Positions 33,339-46,746 are shown, counted from the first letter of the stretch. The stretch: 64,000 nucleotides of DNA from Narthecium ossifragum (GCA_963920575.1 OY986969.1:8863096-8927095); one strand, 5' to 3'. Made by a program: numbers and translations. The notes: generated by a model from the sequence alone, not told the origin.

Positions 33339-33774
33339 CTCCACAAAATTCATTATAAGGATCTACCATCTATACCTACACAGTACAAGGCTGTACTACC
33401 GCTGCTAGAAGAAGTAGTCATGTGTAGAAGAGAGAGATATAGAGTGGAAGAAGGGGCTTCAGGTTCTAGTTTATCTTCTATATTCTAGGATTCTACAAAG
33501 CACAAAGCAACAACAACAACTACTACTACTACAGGAAGAGCAGCAGCAGCAGCAGCAGCAGAAGAAGAAGACATGCTAGCTATCTCTGCACCAGAGGCAA
33601 CTTTCCCAAAGCCCCATCCCCACATCCCCGCATCCCCACCCCCTATCTATCTAGGATATCTGATGGCACCCCATGAGTTGTTTCACAGGAATACTGAAAA
33701 TCCCCCTCACCACCTTGTTCCCTGTATCCCCTATGTCACCCACCCCACACCAAGTGCTTCTATCCAACACCAAT

Positions 33775-33827
<53 letters not shown>

Positions 33828-33990
33828 TAGTCCTAACCAACAAACCCACCACTGTCTCAATCTCTTGCTAAAAAGAAAAGAATGAGTAGTTGCGAAAAGA
33901 GAAGGAAAGAGGAGGAGAGGAGGGGGTAAATTCTGATGGGAGTTGAGACATGAATTTTCAAGAAGGGATTGACCACCGTTTTACTGTCTT
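33339..33990 (-). promoter_or_regulatory. Kinase 5' UTR and promoter with simple repeats
   Basis: It contains CAA/CTA/CAG/AAG trinucleotide runs (about 33508-33572) and a (CT)22 run at 33781-33824, which reads as GA repeats on the gene's strand. GA repeats near plant transcription starts are known binding sites for BPC/GAGA-type factors. No clear TATA box is visible. The long plus-strand Ser-Leu frame here is only the CT repeat translated. Confidence 0.5.
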
Positions 33991-34400
33991 GGGTTGATTT
34001 CATATTTGCCCCTAAACAAACTCATAATTGCATAATTATTTATGATATATATACTCTTGTTTTACAAAAATGTCTCTTTTAATCTATGGAAATCCACAAA
34101 AATGTCCCTGATCTTGTTTACAGAAGAATAATTTTATGAATAAGAAAATTTCAGAAGAACCGTGTAAATACAAGATTTTTGCGGTGACTAATATGTGATT
34201 AACTTCATATATGTCCCTCGACAAACTCATATTTACATAATGGCTTCTGATACTTTCGTATTTTACAAAAATATCTCTTTCATTCTGTGAAAATCCACAA
34301 AAATCTCCCTGATATTGTTTGCAGAAAAATAACTTTATAAATAAGAAAATTTCAGAAAAAAAAGTGTAAATACAAGGTTTTGTGGGGACTGATATGTAAC
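33991..34400. repeat. Tandem duplication of about 200 bp upstream of the kinase gene
   Basis: Two diverged copies (about 33998-34190 and 34203-34395) share AAACTCATA..TGCATAATT-, TTTTACAAAAATGTCTCTTT-, GAAAATCCACAAAAAT- and AATAAGAAAATTTCAGAA-type segments. It is non-coding. Confidence 0.7.
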
Positions 34401-35932
34401 TAATCCTAATGTACTCGTCCTATGTTTGTTACTTGGGGAAGGTGGAGAGAACAGCCCGATGAGTCCAGAAACAGAGAAGATAGAAACAAACATAATAATC
34501 AGCATTTAATATGCAAGATATATATGTTGTATATCTCCAACATCACAAATCTCCAAGTAACCATGATAAGCAATCAAAGGAAATCTACCAATCAAACGGC
34601 CCACATCTACCTAACCTTAATTAAGAAAACAATTGCAATGCGAGGGGGGATCACATGGCCACACGCCCTAAGCCCAACTAATAAAAGATTTAAGTATGGC
34701 GTGTGACTTATAAGATGATAGCTGGAGAGAACGATGTATCAGAGAAGCTGGAGGGAACCATCCAATTCCTAGCGTAGAAATTTGTTTTAAATCAATGCCG
34801 ATCACATGTGTGCGAGTCATTAGAAATAATTAATATTGTTTTAAAATAATCTCCTATCTTATACTTAGATTATAAAAATAATTCCCGTCTTAGTGCTTGT
34901 TTGCATTTTGTCCCCTCTGTTATTGGTTTCCGTTTCCAAACCTCCCTAATAAATTGACAATAGCTATTTTAAATTTGAAAATAAATAATATTAACTTACC
35001 TTTGATTCTTCAATTAGGCCCGTTTGAATTAAGGATAAATATTTATAAACACAATTTATGCATTCAAACATTTTATTCATAATCTTACATAACTATCTTT
35101 ATAGTCCGTTTGGATTAAGGATAAGTATGTATAAACCACATTTATGCATCCAAACACTTTATTTACAATCTTACATAACTACATTTGATACTTGCATAAC
35201 TTTTATTTTATCCAAGATATAAACTTATCATATCCTCATTGCATTGGACATTTATTTTTTTAATCCTCCATAGTAATTTCAACTAAATAAAAAATAAGTA
35301 CCAAATTGTCCTTGATTGATGGAACAGTTAGCTAGTTCGAGTTTAAATTTAGAGAGGACAATTCCAATAAAGGAATTATGTCCTTTATTTTGTTTTTTAT
35401 GATCGTATATTTCAAATAAGTTCTCCATGTTGGGCAGAAAATTAGTCTAATTATTTTTTGCCATGAAAAAGTAATAAGAAATGGAGCAAAAATGAAAATA
35501 CTAATAAAAGAACACCCATGCACTACCATTGGTCCAATAACTACACATAAATATATGTGCAAGAGGACCACGTCATGGCATCAATTGAATCCAATCAGTT
35601 GCGTATACGTAACAAATCACTGTTCATACCGAGGCGCATATCTGAATGGTCATTTAGGTTAGGTTCGGTGCATGAAACATGACGACAGTTATGTCGTTGT
35701 GGGCGGGGGGTGGGGGGGGGGTTGGATTGGAAATAATAAGAGAATAAAATTTTTTCACTTATTTGTCTGATGATGACGCCAAGAGACCCCTCGTTGAGCC
35801 CTGCACACCGCCGCTGAGCGCCCTGCTCGACGCTTGTGCTCCGCTCGCACGTCGTCTGCACGGCGTCTGTGCACCTCCTTGCGCACTCCGCCTGGCAGCC
35901 CGATGTCTCTTGACCAGCCCTCTTTTTCGCCT
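34401..35932. other. Non-coding DNA with an 85-bp tandem duplication and G-rich tract
   Basis: Two copies of a GTTTG(A/G)ATTAAGGATAA.. unit that continues into CATTTATGCATC-CAAACA and ATCTTACATAACTA lie at about 35018-35100 and 35104-35185. A G-rich run (GGCGGGGGGTGGGGGGGGGG, about 35702-35722) lies further right. No gene is recognised. Confidence 0.5.
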
Positions 35933-37229
35933 TGTACACACACAAGACTCACACGTATTTGGGTAAGGGATGAGATCCCAACTCCTTTATTGACCAATGA
36001 TTACAAGAGCACTCTTCTCTCGCCCCCAACTCGGTGGAGTACAATTACTCTCAATATAAGAAGCTCTCACCCCAAAACCCCAGAATCTCATCTCACACTC
36101 CGATGTAGATGACGACTCCAAAACCCAACACTTGGGTTGCTCAAGCCTATAGCCTAGATGTTCCTAACGTCTAGCTAAAGCCTTGATCACCCCCTAATGA
36201 CTCCCCTCAATACCTTGGCCGGCCTACTCCTTATATAGAGGAATAGTCTTTGGCTTGCTCCAACAAGCCACTCCTAAGAAGTCATACTCAAAGTCCTGGG
36301 CTTCATGCATATCCAATCATACAATCCGTCTTTTACAAAGCCGCCTAACCTATCTGGACTCTTACATGAGTTAAGACTTGCTTTAAGATAGCCATGATCA
36401 CAACTTGGCTCAAAATAGGACTCCTTACTACTCGTCCGCGCCAACAACAACTTTCTCTGTGCCAAACTTCATATTCCCCGTGTCGTCACCTATTCCAAGT
36501 CGAATGCACGCGACACATTTGAATTTGCTCGGCTGGATCATCCTCCAAGGCCTATCCGCTCCGCCTGGCGCGCCGCCCCCTATTCCGACTCGGAGTCGCG
36601 CGTCATCTTCAAATTCTTCCATATCAAAACCGTTTCTGACCGTGTCATCAGTCTCGGAACTTCCATCCCAAGTGGAATTAGGTGATTAGCCCAGGTGGAT
36701 TGCTCTCTAGCACTTATCGCATTAGCCTAGGCAAGCCAAGTCCTAGTCCGACTAGGACTGGGCTTCCTGAGCGCGTCGTGCACTCTCTCGCGTGCTACGC
36801 GTGCGCTCGATCCCCGCGCCCATCTTGGTCACCTTGGTGCGTGTCCCGCTTGGTTGACTTGCTCCCGCGCGCTTTATGCTCTGCCGGGCTCACGCCGCAC
36901 CACGTCCTGGCGCGCCGTCTTCCTCCTTGGCGCAGTCCGTCGTGCCATGCTTAGAATTCGTCGCGCCATCTTTGGGGAAATATCGTCTAGCCTCGTTCAA
37001 GGATGTTTGCTCGTGCGATCATGATGTTTCCATGCTGTTCATGGCTTGGTGTGATGCACCGCGCCATGGTCCATGTCAACTCCGGCTAACACGCGTCTTG
37101 CTCGATAAGATCCCTTCATGGCTCGCCAAGTTCTGCTTTGGCTCGGTCCGCCGTGCTATTTTCAACTTCGCCGTGTCATCTTCAAGATCCCTCGTGCCAT
37201 GGTCATGTCATGGGCTCCAACCCCTGACA
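35933..37229 (-). mobile_element. Probable LTR of unassigned family
   Basis: Read on the minus strand it starts TGTCAGGGGTTGGAGCCC. It has a U3 full of ..GGCGCGACGA-like short repeats, a TATA box CTATATAAGGAG (about 36227-36240) and an AATAAA-bearing R region (GGTCAATAAAGGAGTTGGG, about 35973-35992), and it ends TGTGTGTACA. The order U3-TATA-AATAAA fits an LTR. I find no partner LTR, primer site or target duplication, so the family and exact ends are uncertain. Confidence 0.4.
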
Positions 37230-37252
37230 GGGGTGGGGGGGGCCTTCTTAAT

Positions 37253-39839
37253 TGTCACACCCCGATCCAGAAAACCCATCCGAGCCGAGGCGTGAGGGGA
37301 AACCTACACTATTCATCTCCAAGTGACGCGATACAAAGCGGAATTAAAGATAAACTTAAACAAAGTATTCCAGAGGTGAAACAGAAATTCAATTTACATA
37401 ACATTAGTTGTACTATTCAACATTTGATACAAATCTTCCAATAAAAGAATATTATACAGTAATCTCAAAAGTCCTCGAAATGTACATAATTTACAAAATC
37501 TGCCAAAAGTACAACAGTCGTCCTCCAGCAACCTCAAACACCTCTGGATGTAGTCACGCCACCACAGCTGATCCGCCGGCTCTACTGAAGGAGAACTGGC
37601 GCCTGCACCTGCAAACGCAGCCCGGGTAGGAGTGAGCGATAAGCTCAGTAGGGTTGTACTCTACGGCACACTGAAGGGAGGAAAACAACAACAGTGTTGT
37701 CTCCCCGCACAAGTCTAACGGATGCCACGGGTCCCATAACCCAATTGATGTCCCAAGGGCTCCTGTCATGAAACCTCTCTCCTGAACAAGTTACCAGGAG
37801 GCCAAGGAACAGTAACATGCAAGATCACCCTTACCCAAGCTGGAATACCAAGCCTTGGGGACCACGTCGGGAACACATCAACATCCATCCTTAGCACTTG
37901 GCTTTGGAAGACAACACGACCTCTAAACCTCATACACTGATCAGAGTCAACTAGCGTGAATCCTCCAAAGAACATGAGACTTGATCACACAATCACACCC
38001 TACTCCTGACTACCCATCCACGGTCCTAAGGCTAGATCCGAGCTACCCGAGAGCCTCGGATCGGCGACCCAAACCATTGCCCGCCTAACCTCAGATGCCT
38101 CTAATGCAATCAAGATGCATGCAATGCTCAGGCACAGATAAAAAGATATAAGCATGCAACAAGATGTCATTAATCATACAGGGCTAGGCGTAGCTTACAG
38201 CTAGCCAAAAGGTTAAGCATAGCAGAGGCCTCAACTACATAATAACTATGCTAACCAAACACACATCTGAGCAAAGCATTGGATACAGATATACAATAGT
38301 CTTCAGTGCCCTCTTGCACCTGACAGACTAAGGTTCCACAGTTACCCTACAGGTAACTGGCCACATTTATACAATAGCCCTCGGCACACGCCGGCATCAG
38401 GCTAAGGTTCCACAATTCCACATTAACTAGCACTCATAGCTAGCTAAATGGTTAAGCAACCCAATATAGCATTTAACTACTTATCAAACACGTATTAAAT
38501 ACGATCAAAATCATAGATTCGTCCAAAAAGGGAAATACTCGAATCAAAACCATAGAAATACCTTGAAAACACTACAAAATCCATTTAAAAGCTTCCCAAC
38601 ATGTTTAAAGATCAATCACGCTTGAAAGCCATCCAAGAAAAGCCAGAAAACCATGTTCAAGGGCCCACGGTCGATGCTACGGTCGATCCGCCGATCGACC
38701 GTGAGGCCACGGTCGATGCCACGGTCGACCGTGAGGCCATCACGAAGAAAACCAAAGGGCGACGGTCGATCCACACATCGACCCTGGGAAACCCAAAACC
38801 AAACAGCGCTTGACGGTCGATGCGACAATCGATCCGATGGTCGACCGTCAGGTAAAAGGCGAAAAGGGGAAGATCCCACGGTCGATCGACCCATCAACCG
38901 TGGGAGTCCAAAATCGCGACAGAGCCCGACGGTCGATGCGACAGTCGACCGCCAGGCCCAGAAAGCGTAAAACAACACTTGACGGTCGATGCACCGATCG
39001 ACCGTCGATCCTTATGCGCAGTTCATCAGAACAGTGCCGGAAATCCAATTTCTTGGATTTCAAGGATCAAATCTAGTTGGAAATAGATGAAACTTTGCAA
39101 ACATGTTTAATTAACGATGGCGAATCCAATGGTGCAAAGAAATCATATTTTCGACAGTTAAATCATCAATTTAGGTTAAAATGGTCGAAAACCAATAAAC
39201 GGCGAGAATACGGAAAATCAGCCGTTAATATACCGAAATCGCAACGTAGGAATACTGAAAATGAGCCACACCACAAGTGCCACAAGCTACACAACATTCT
39301 AACAAGTATTCCTACAGCGAAAATGCATTAAACCTATCCTAGGAGAACCCGATCCAAAGATCGAGGTAGAAACACCTACTTGAAGAGATAGGGCAGCTCC
39401 TCCACGCATCCCCCAAGTCCGATTGCCGAAATCCGCTCCTCGAAGCCACGCCTCCGAATGCCCTAGCACAGCCGGCCGCAGGAGAGAGAGAAGAAAGAAT
39501 GCAGGAGAGGAAGAAAAGAAGGAAAGAAGGAGAAAGAAAGGCTTAAATAGAAAGCTGGAATCCATCACAGCCGTCCGATCCGATCTCTCACGATCGAGCT
39601 CCGATCTTTCGATCGGAAGCGCCCTAAAGGTTCTAATCAAACACATACATCAATCAAAGGCCATGTGTGCAACGCGGGTGTGAAACCGACCACCAGGGAG
39701 CATATTTACCAAAATGCCACTGGGGTCAAAAGCAGCGATGCGATCAACCGATCGCATCCCAAGGCCAACCGGGCCAAACCACAAACCCAGACCCCCGACC
39801 TAACGTGATCGGACTAGGTTGGAGATACGGGTCCTCACA
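37253..39839 (-). repeat. 3' LTR of element C
   Basis: On the plus strand it starts TGTCACACCCCGATCC and ends GGGTCCTCACA. It contains the CCCGGGTAGGAGTGAGCGATAAGCTCAGTAGGG block, a large GGTCGATC/GATCGACC array (38666-39008), a TATA-like CTATTTAAGCC on the minus strand (about 39543-39553), and a second cluster of GATCG motifs just upstream of that TATA (39568-39625). By eye it differs from the other LTR at about 2% of sites plus small indels. Confidence 0.92.
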
Positions 39840-42800
39840 ACCTATTACCCTTAAAGAAATTTCGTCCCGAAATTCAAGGGTAGGGTCGGAAAAGAAGAAC
39901 CAACTAGTCCTAGTGGTACGAACGCCCACACAAAGGAAACTACCTGCTAGGTCAAACAGTCGGGGAACTCCTGGCAAACGCGATCCCCCTGCTCCCACGT
40001 CAAGCTCTCTGCACTGCCATGCCTCTATCTGATTATCACCAACAGTACCGATCTGCATCTCAGCCTCTGATCTCGTCTGCCCACGATCTGCACTGGCTGC
40101 TCTACCTCAAAAGGTGCAACGCTGGTGCTGAGCCGTCAACTGCTGAAGTAGGCAAACTCCGCCATGAGGATGTGCTCCCGTCGTCTGACGTCTGCATCAA
40201 CAACACGTGCTCTAAGCACGTCACCATGGATCTGAAGGGTCCTCCCTGACCGTCTGTCCATCTGCGCCGTAAGATACTGTGCTGCAAGTCAACGATGTGA
40301 TCATCGGCTCCTAAGAGCTGTAGTAGACTCATGTTTGTGATCCTGAAATCACGGCATGAGGTGATGGAAGCTGAAGCGTCACACCATCTGATCACCTCTC
40401 TGACATGTGGACTGCTACGTGGCACACATACTCATCTCACATGGTATGTGCTGACCTGACCTCTGCATCTGGTCTCTGGATCTGACCTCTGAATCTGATC
40501 CTGAATCTGATGCCAATCAGCTGATGATGAAATCCATGATGTATCCCCATGCCCCCTGAATGAACAACAACAGGAGAGGAGTGAATGTCATGTAGGATGT
40601 CCTCGTGCAACTCTGGATCTGCAACTCCACCTCTGGGGTACTACCAATCGTCTGCCAAAGCCGTCAGGAAATCTCTACAGGCTCGATGTCGTCGTCGCTC
40701 TACGCCGTCATGGTTCTGGTGCGTACTCTCGGAGTAGGGCTGCCTCGGTCTCCACCTCATCTGGTCCCTGCTCTCTGCCAACTCTGACTGGTCCTCTACA
40801 CGAAGGAACCTTCAGGAACACTCTGCCAGGAACTGAAAACTCCAAAGATCATCGGCCCTGACCTGAGTAGCTCTCTCGTCTGCTCTGCGCTAATCTCCCT
40901 GAGGACTGTCTGACGACGTCTGGGATGGTGGATGATGCCTCAACAACCTCGGTTGAGCAACTGGATGAATGGCACGAGCTATCGTGCTACACCTAGAATA
41001 GCACTGCATCCGTCTGGACTGATGGGTACTGAACTCGGCAAACTCCAGCAAAGGAACGTACTACTCCCAGCTGCCTCCTGCAATCTGGTGATGACGTCCG
41101 CCATGGTGTGCTTTCGCTCCCACTCTGATACTGGAAGGAGCTGCAATGGATCCGCCGGATCTGCAACACTGCTAACGAAGCACAATCTGCGGTCCGCTGG
41201 TGCTGTCCAGCCCTCAATCACGTACATCAGTACCAAACGCAGCACGGATCTCCACGAGCTCCGGACATCGACCCTATGTCTATATCGCTCTGGCCGGGAG
41301 AGCTGGGATGCTGCAACCACCAGAGGGAAAGTCATCTGGAATCTGATCCTCGAAATCCGATCCGACTGACTGTCTGCCTCCGATGAGCTGACAAATCCAC
41401 CAAGTCTGCTCTAGTCTCTCTAACAACTTCTGGTGGCTATTACCCTTAAAGGCACTGACGCAGTGACTTTAAGGCAAAAGCTCCGGTCTCCTGGCCACTC
41501 TGGTCAACGGTCCCGCAATCTTGGAGATGCTTCTACTGAGTCTCGAATATCATCTCCGACCTCTGCCGTCGCACATCTGTGTCAAGGCCAGCTGAATCGA
41601 TCAATCTGCCTGCCGCTGAGATTGCCTGCCGGTCGAAACCTGCCTCTGAAGGCCAACACCTCGAGTTGGGAGCCAAATAACGCCGATACACCCTCGGCAG
41701 CTGCGATGCAAACGCCAAACATCGCTCGTGATCCTCCCCAACGCGTCGGTAGATATGATGCTGTCGACGACGCCACTGCAACTGATCAGGATACGGCCTG
41801 AAGATCTCCCACATCACATCTGTGAAGATTGCTGGTGCGCTCGTCAGACCAAACGGCATCACTGTGAACTCGCACAGTCCGTACCTCGTACGGAAGGCTG
41901 TCTCTAGGATGTCGCAATCCCGAATCCTCAGCTGGTGTAGTCGATGCGAAGGTCAAACTCTGAAGGAGTCGACGAGTCTCTCAACTGCTAATCCATCATC
42001 GTTACACTGCAGCGGGTGCATACTATGTGCTGCAACACTGTCCAGCTTCCTGAAGTCTATGCATCTATGGAGGGAACCATCCACAATGAGAACCGAAACA
42101 TACTCTGAGGTCACACACCTGGGCGAATGAAATCCCGAGCTACCGACTCGGCCGACTGAGTCCTCGACTCTCCAAATGCTGCTGGCATCCACATGCAAAC
42201 TCGCAATGCTCAACACTGCCCAAAGGAACCTCGACCTCGAAGTCGGTGTCCCGCGAAGGCGACAATCAGAAAGCTCTTCATAAAGGACAGCTGCACAAAC
42301 AACAACAACAAAACGAGGGGAAGCTGCTCTCCAGAGCACCCTCGAAAACAACGGGAGGGAGGTTCACCACAAGCCGGTGAACAACCCCAGCTCTCGATAA
42401 GCAGAAGGATCGCCGAACCGCGATCTTGAACGAGAGCGAAACAACGCCGCCAGGTGTATCCATGACACCTTCCCACGGCCAAAGAAGCACAACCCGGTGC
42501 GCAACCCATCGACGCAACCAAGGAAGCCGTCGAATCCCAACGTGTACCACACGTGGGCGACGGACACCTAGAGGTCTCCAACCTCTAGCAAACGCCTCGA
42601 CAAGAGCAACCAACCCAAGCTCTCGTTCCAATCGGTGGCTACTCCCGAAGCCACACCCGACTCAGGTCCCAAGCCGACACGGCTATACAGGGACGAGTCA
42701 CAAGGGTGAAAACCCCAGAGCCACAAAGGAAAACGCAAGCTGCGAGAAGCTCCGAAAGCTGAAGGCTGAAGCTGAAAGCTGAAAGTCGAAGCTGGCGGCT

Positions 42801-43896
42801 CTGAAACTGGCTGCCGCTGAAGCTGCTACCTGGAATCTGAATTCCCGCGTCTGCCCAAGGTACCTGCCCCAACTGAGGCACTAGTCCACCGCTCTGGCCC
42901 ACGCCGTGTGTCACGCCCGACTGCTCTGCGGTAAACGCCCAGCGTCCCTCGCAACCAGCACCGTCGGCGGAAAAGACCCACAACGGCTAGCACTCGAGCA
43001 CCCGGTGGAACACCTCTCAGTATGGCGGTTCAGGCCACCTCTCAAAGGACCGGCACGACGCTGCCGCTGCCACGATTGTCGCTGATGCTGAAACCTCTGC
43101 CTCTGCCAACGGCCAACCTGCCGTTTCCCAGAAGCAAGAACGACAACCCCGAAACTCACCACGACCACCAGTCAACTGCCCGGTGTCAACCCTCAAGTCA
43201 CCTGTCTCAGTGGCTAGTACACAGTCCAGGGTGCACCCTGCTGTCGCCCTAGCACACCGAGCCAGATGAACCAGCCAACCCACGTGTCGCCACGTGGTGC
43301 GAGTACCCAGAACCAGAGGAGGGTACTCCCTACTGCACCACCCTCCAAGGGTAGATGCCAGAGAACAGTACGCGAACTGTTCTCAACACACAACCAACAG
43401 TGTCCCTAGTGGCCCCGACAAGCGCCACTACGAATCGATTCCTGGGAAGGCAAGAGAACAACAACTTCCCAAGCAAGCGATACTCCAGAATGTCCAAAAC
43501 ATCCGGGATCCGGGTCACCTCCTTCAATCAGTCCTCTACTGTCGAAGGATCTCCAACACCGTCTCTGAACCCTAACAGGTTCACCTCTCGAGATTTCAAA
43601 AGTACAAAGACGACACACATCCAATCCCTACTCGCTCGTCTCCAACACGGGGGGAGACGCTGTCAGGCGAGGGAACGGACGACACCGGTACGCATGCACA
43701 TCTCCCCCTGAGACGTCATGACGCAACTGGGAAGCAGCAAAACACAACAACAAACAGATAGATAAGCACGTCACACACAATCGCAAACAGACATGCAAGG
43801 ATGTTCTAGACCTAGAACTATCCCATTCCACACTCAAAACCTCAACCGCAAGGCTAATCCTATCCCTGGGACCTACAGCCTGCTCTGATACCAAGT
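39840..43896 (-). pseudogene. Scrambled gag-pol interior of element C
   Basis: The only readable domain is a gypsy RT in shifting frames on the minus strand. It shows VDGSLHRCIDFRKL (about 42080-42040), an L.IRD.DI..TAFR-like stretch (about 41930-41880), VMPFGLTSAPAIFTDVMWEIF (about 41865-41800) and, one frame over, a VDD remnant of the catalytic F/YxDD (about 41765). No RNase H, integrase or zinc knuckle can be read. A tract of AAGCTGAA(G) repeats lies at 42750-42790. The same disorder appears colinearly in element A, so it predates both insertions. Confidence 0.65.
43882..43893 (-). promoter_or_regulatory. Primer binding site of element C (tRNA-iMet type)
   Basis: The minus strand reads TGGTATCAGAGC three bases inside the 5' LTR end. 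It is complementary to the 3' end of plant initiator tRNA-Met, the usual primer of many Ty3/gypsy and Ty1/copia elements. Confidence 0.9.
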
Positions 43897-46478
43897 TGTC
43901 ACACCCCGACCCAGAAAACCCATCCGGGCCGAGGCGTGAGGGGAAACCTACACTATTCATCTCCAAGTGACGCGATACAAAGCAGAATTAAAGATAAACT
44001 TAAACAAAGTATTCCAGAGGTGAAACAGAAATTCAATTTACATAACATCAGTTGTACTATTCAACATTTGATACAAATCTTCCAATAAAAGAAAATTATA
44101 CAGTAATCTCAAAAGTCCTCGAAATGTACATAATTTACAAAATCTGCCAAAAGTACAACAGTCGTCCTCCAGCAACCTCAAACACCTCTGGATGTAGTCA
44201 CGCCACCACAGCTGATCCGCCGGCTCTACTGAAGGAGAACTGGCGCCTGCACCTGCAAACGCAGCCCGGGTAGGAGTGAGCGATAAGCTCAGTAGGGTTG
44301 TACTCTACGACACACTGAAGGGAGGAAAACAACAACAGGGTTGTCTCCCCGCACAAGTCAAACGGATGCCACGGGTCCCATAACCCAGTTGATGTCCCAA
44401 GGGCTCCTGTCATAAAACCTCTCTCCTGAACAAGTTATCAGGAGGCCAAGGAATAGTAACATGCAAGATCACCCTTACCCAAGCTGGAATACCAAGCCTT
44501 GGGGACCACGTCGGGAACACATCAGCATCCATCCTTAGCACTTGGCTTTGGATGACAACACGACCTCTAAACCTCATACACTGATCAGAGTCAACTAGCG
44601 TGAATCCTCCAAAGAACATGAGACTTGATCACACAATCACACCCTACTCCTGACTACCCATCCACGGTCCTAAGGCTAGATCCGAGCTACCCGAGAGCCT
44701 CAGATCGACGACCCAAACCATCGCCCGCCTAACCTCAGATGCCTCTAATGCAATCAAGATGCATGCCATGCTCAGGCACAGATAAAGAGATATAAGCATG
44801 CAACAAGATGTCATTAATCATACAGGGCTAGGCGTAGCTTACAGCTAGCCAAAAGGTTAAGCATAGCAGAGGCCTCAACTACATAATAACTATGCTAACC
44901 AAACACACATCTGAGCAAAGCATTGGATACAGATATACAATAGTCTTCAGTGCCCTCTTGCACCTGACAGACTAAGGTTCCACAGTTACCCTACATGTAA
45001 CTGGCCACATTTATACAATAGCCCTCGGCACACGCCGGAATCAGGCTATGGTTCCACAATTCCACATTAACTAACACTCATAGCTAGCTAATGGTTAAGC
45101 AACCCAATATAGCATTTAACTACTTATCAAACACGTATTAAATACGATCAAAACCATAGATTCGTCCAAAATGGGAAATACTCGAATCAATCCTCAAACT
45201 CGATAGAAATCCCTTGAAAACACTACAAAATCCATTTAAAAGCTTCCCAACATGTTTAAAGATCAATCACGCTTGAAAGCCATCCAAGAAAAGCCAGAAA
45301 ACCATGTTCAAGGGCCCACGATCGATGCTACGGTCGATCCACCGATCGACCGTGAGGCCACGGTCGACCGTGAGGCCAACACGAAGAAAACCAAAGGGCG
45401 ACGGTCGATCCACACATCGACCCTGGGAAACCCAAAACCAAACAGCGCTTGACGGTCGATGCGACGGTCGATCCGATGGTCGACCGTCAGGTAAAAGGCG
45501 AAAAGGGGAAGATCCCACGGTCGATCGACCCATCGACCGTGGGAGTCCAAAATCGCGACAGAGCCCGACGGTCGATGCGACGGTCGACCGCCAGGCCCAG
45601 AAAGCGTAAAACAACACTTGACGGTCGATGCACCGATCGACCGTCGATCCTTAGGCGCAGTTCATCAGAACAGTGCCGGAAATCCAATTTCTTGGATTTC
45701 AAGGATCAAATCTAGTTGGAAATAGATGAAACTTTGCAAACATGTTTAATTAACGATGGCGAATCCAATGGTGCAAAGAAATCATATTTTCGACAGTTAA
45801 ATAATCAATTTAGGTTAAAATGGTCGAAAACCAATAAACGGCCAGAATACGGAAAACCAGCCGTTAATATACCGAAATCGGAACGTAGGAATACTGAAAA
45901 TGAGCCACACCACAAGTGCCACAAGCTACACAACATTCTAACAAGTATTCCTACAGCGAAAAGGCATTAAACCTATCCTAGGAGAACCCGATCCAAAGAT
46001 CGAGGTAGAAACACCTACTTGAAGAGATAGGGCAGCTCCTCCACGCATCCCCCAAGTCCGATCGCCGGAATCCGCTCCTCGAAGCCACGCCTCCGAATGC
46101 CCTAGCACAACCGGCCACAAGAGAGAGAGAAGAAAGAACGCAGGAGAGGAAGAAAAGAAGGAAAGAAGGAGAAAGAAAGGCTTAAATAAAAAGCTGGAAT
46201 CCATCACAGCCGTCCGATCCGATCTCTCCCGATCGAGCTCCGATCTTCCGATCGGAAGCGCCCTAAAGGTTCTAATCAAACACATACATCAATCAAAGGC
46301 CATGTGTGCAACGCGGGTGTGAAACCGACCACCAGGGAGCATATTTACCAAAATGTCACTGGGGTCAAAAGCAGCGATGCGATCAACCGATCGGATCCCA
46401 AGGCCAACCGGGCCAAACCACAAACCCAGACCCCCGACCTAACGTGGTCGGACCAGGTTGGAGGTACGGGTCCTCACA
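43897..46478 (-). repeat. 5' LTR of element C
   Basis: It is colinear with 37253-39839 but five bases shorter overall. Differences cluster in the GATCGATC-like array (45318-45650), which here lacks a short unit present at 38709-38733. The minus-strand TATA-like motif and upstream GATCG cluster are conserved at about 46190 and 46210-46255. Confidence 0.92.
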
Positions 46479-46507
46479 TTAATGGCTTTGGGAGGTCAAC
46501 CTTTACT

Positions 46508-46746
46508 TGTTTGGTTTGGGGATAGAAAATGTGACGATAAATACGGGTAAGAGATTTTGGGAATAAATAAAAAAAATGAGGATAAGTGATAATAAGGGAT
46601 TTTGGGATAGGAAATGTGGAGATAACGAGTAATGATTGAAAAGTAGGGATAAATCAGTAATAATTGTTTTGGGACAAGGGATTTTGATATTTAAGAATGG
46701 AGTAGGGGATAAAGGAGGTTATCTCCACTTATCTCTGGACCAAATG
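46508..46746. mobile_element. MITE-like element related to those at 2372 and 62083
   Basis: The left end GTTTGGTTTGGGGATAG and the reverse complement of the right end ATTTGGTCCAGAGATAAG are inverted. The interior is purine-rich on the plus strand (GGGATAAA.., GGGATTTTGG repeats) and non-coding. The sequence after it (GGCTTAGAGCTTTAGTT) also follows the MITE at 62083-62259, so the true border may lie slightly further right. Confidence 0.5.

Larger units (their letters stand above)
37253..46478 (-). mobile_element. Element C: complete Del/Tekay-like Ty3/gypsy retrotransposon with degenerate pol
   Basis: It is flanked by TTAAT (37248-37252 and 46479-46483). It has two LTRs of about 2.58 kb, a tRNA-iMet primer site (complement of 43882-43893) and, at the other end, a polypurine region whose minus strand reads AATTTCGGGACGAAATTTCT then TTAAGGGTAATAGG, the typical end of chromovirus-type elements. 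The interior is only about 4.06 kb and holds no intact frame. It is probably mobilised in trans. Confidence 0.92.

Noticed and set aside
33573..33885. Ser-Leu repeat protein upstream of the kinase
   Set aside because: It is the translation of the (CT)22 microsatellite and carries no other signal.
38666..39008. CRISPR-like array
   Set aside because: Units are irregular, inverted and without unique spacers of constant length, and the context is an LTR in plant nuclear DNA.
38601..39076. Arg/Thr/Asp-rich frames on both strands in the C and E LTRs
   Set aside because: They are translations of the GGTCGATC/GATCGACC array, which is open in several frames because it lacks stop triplets.
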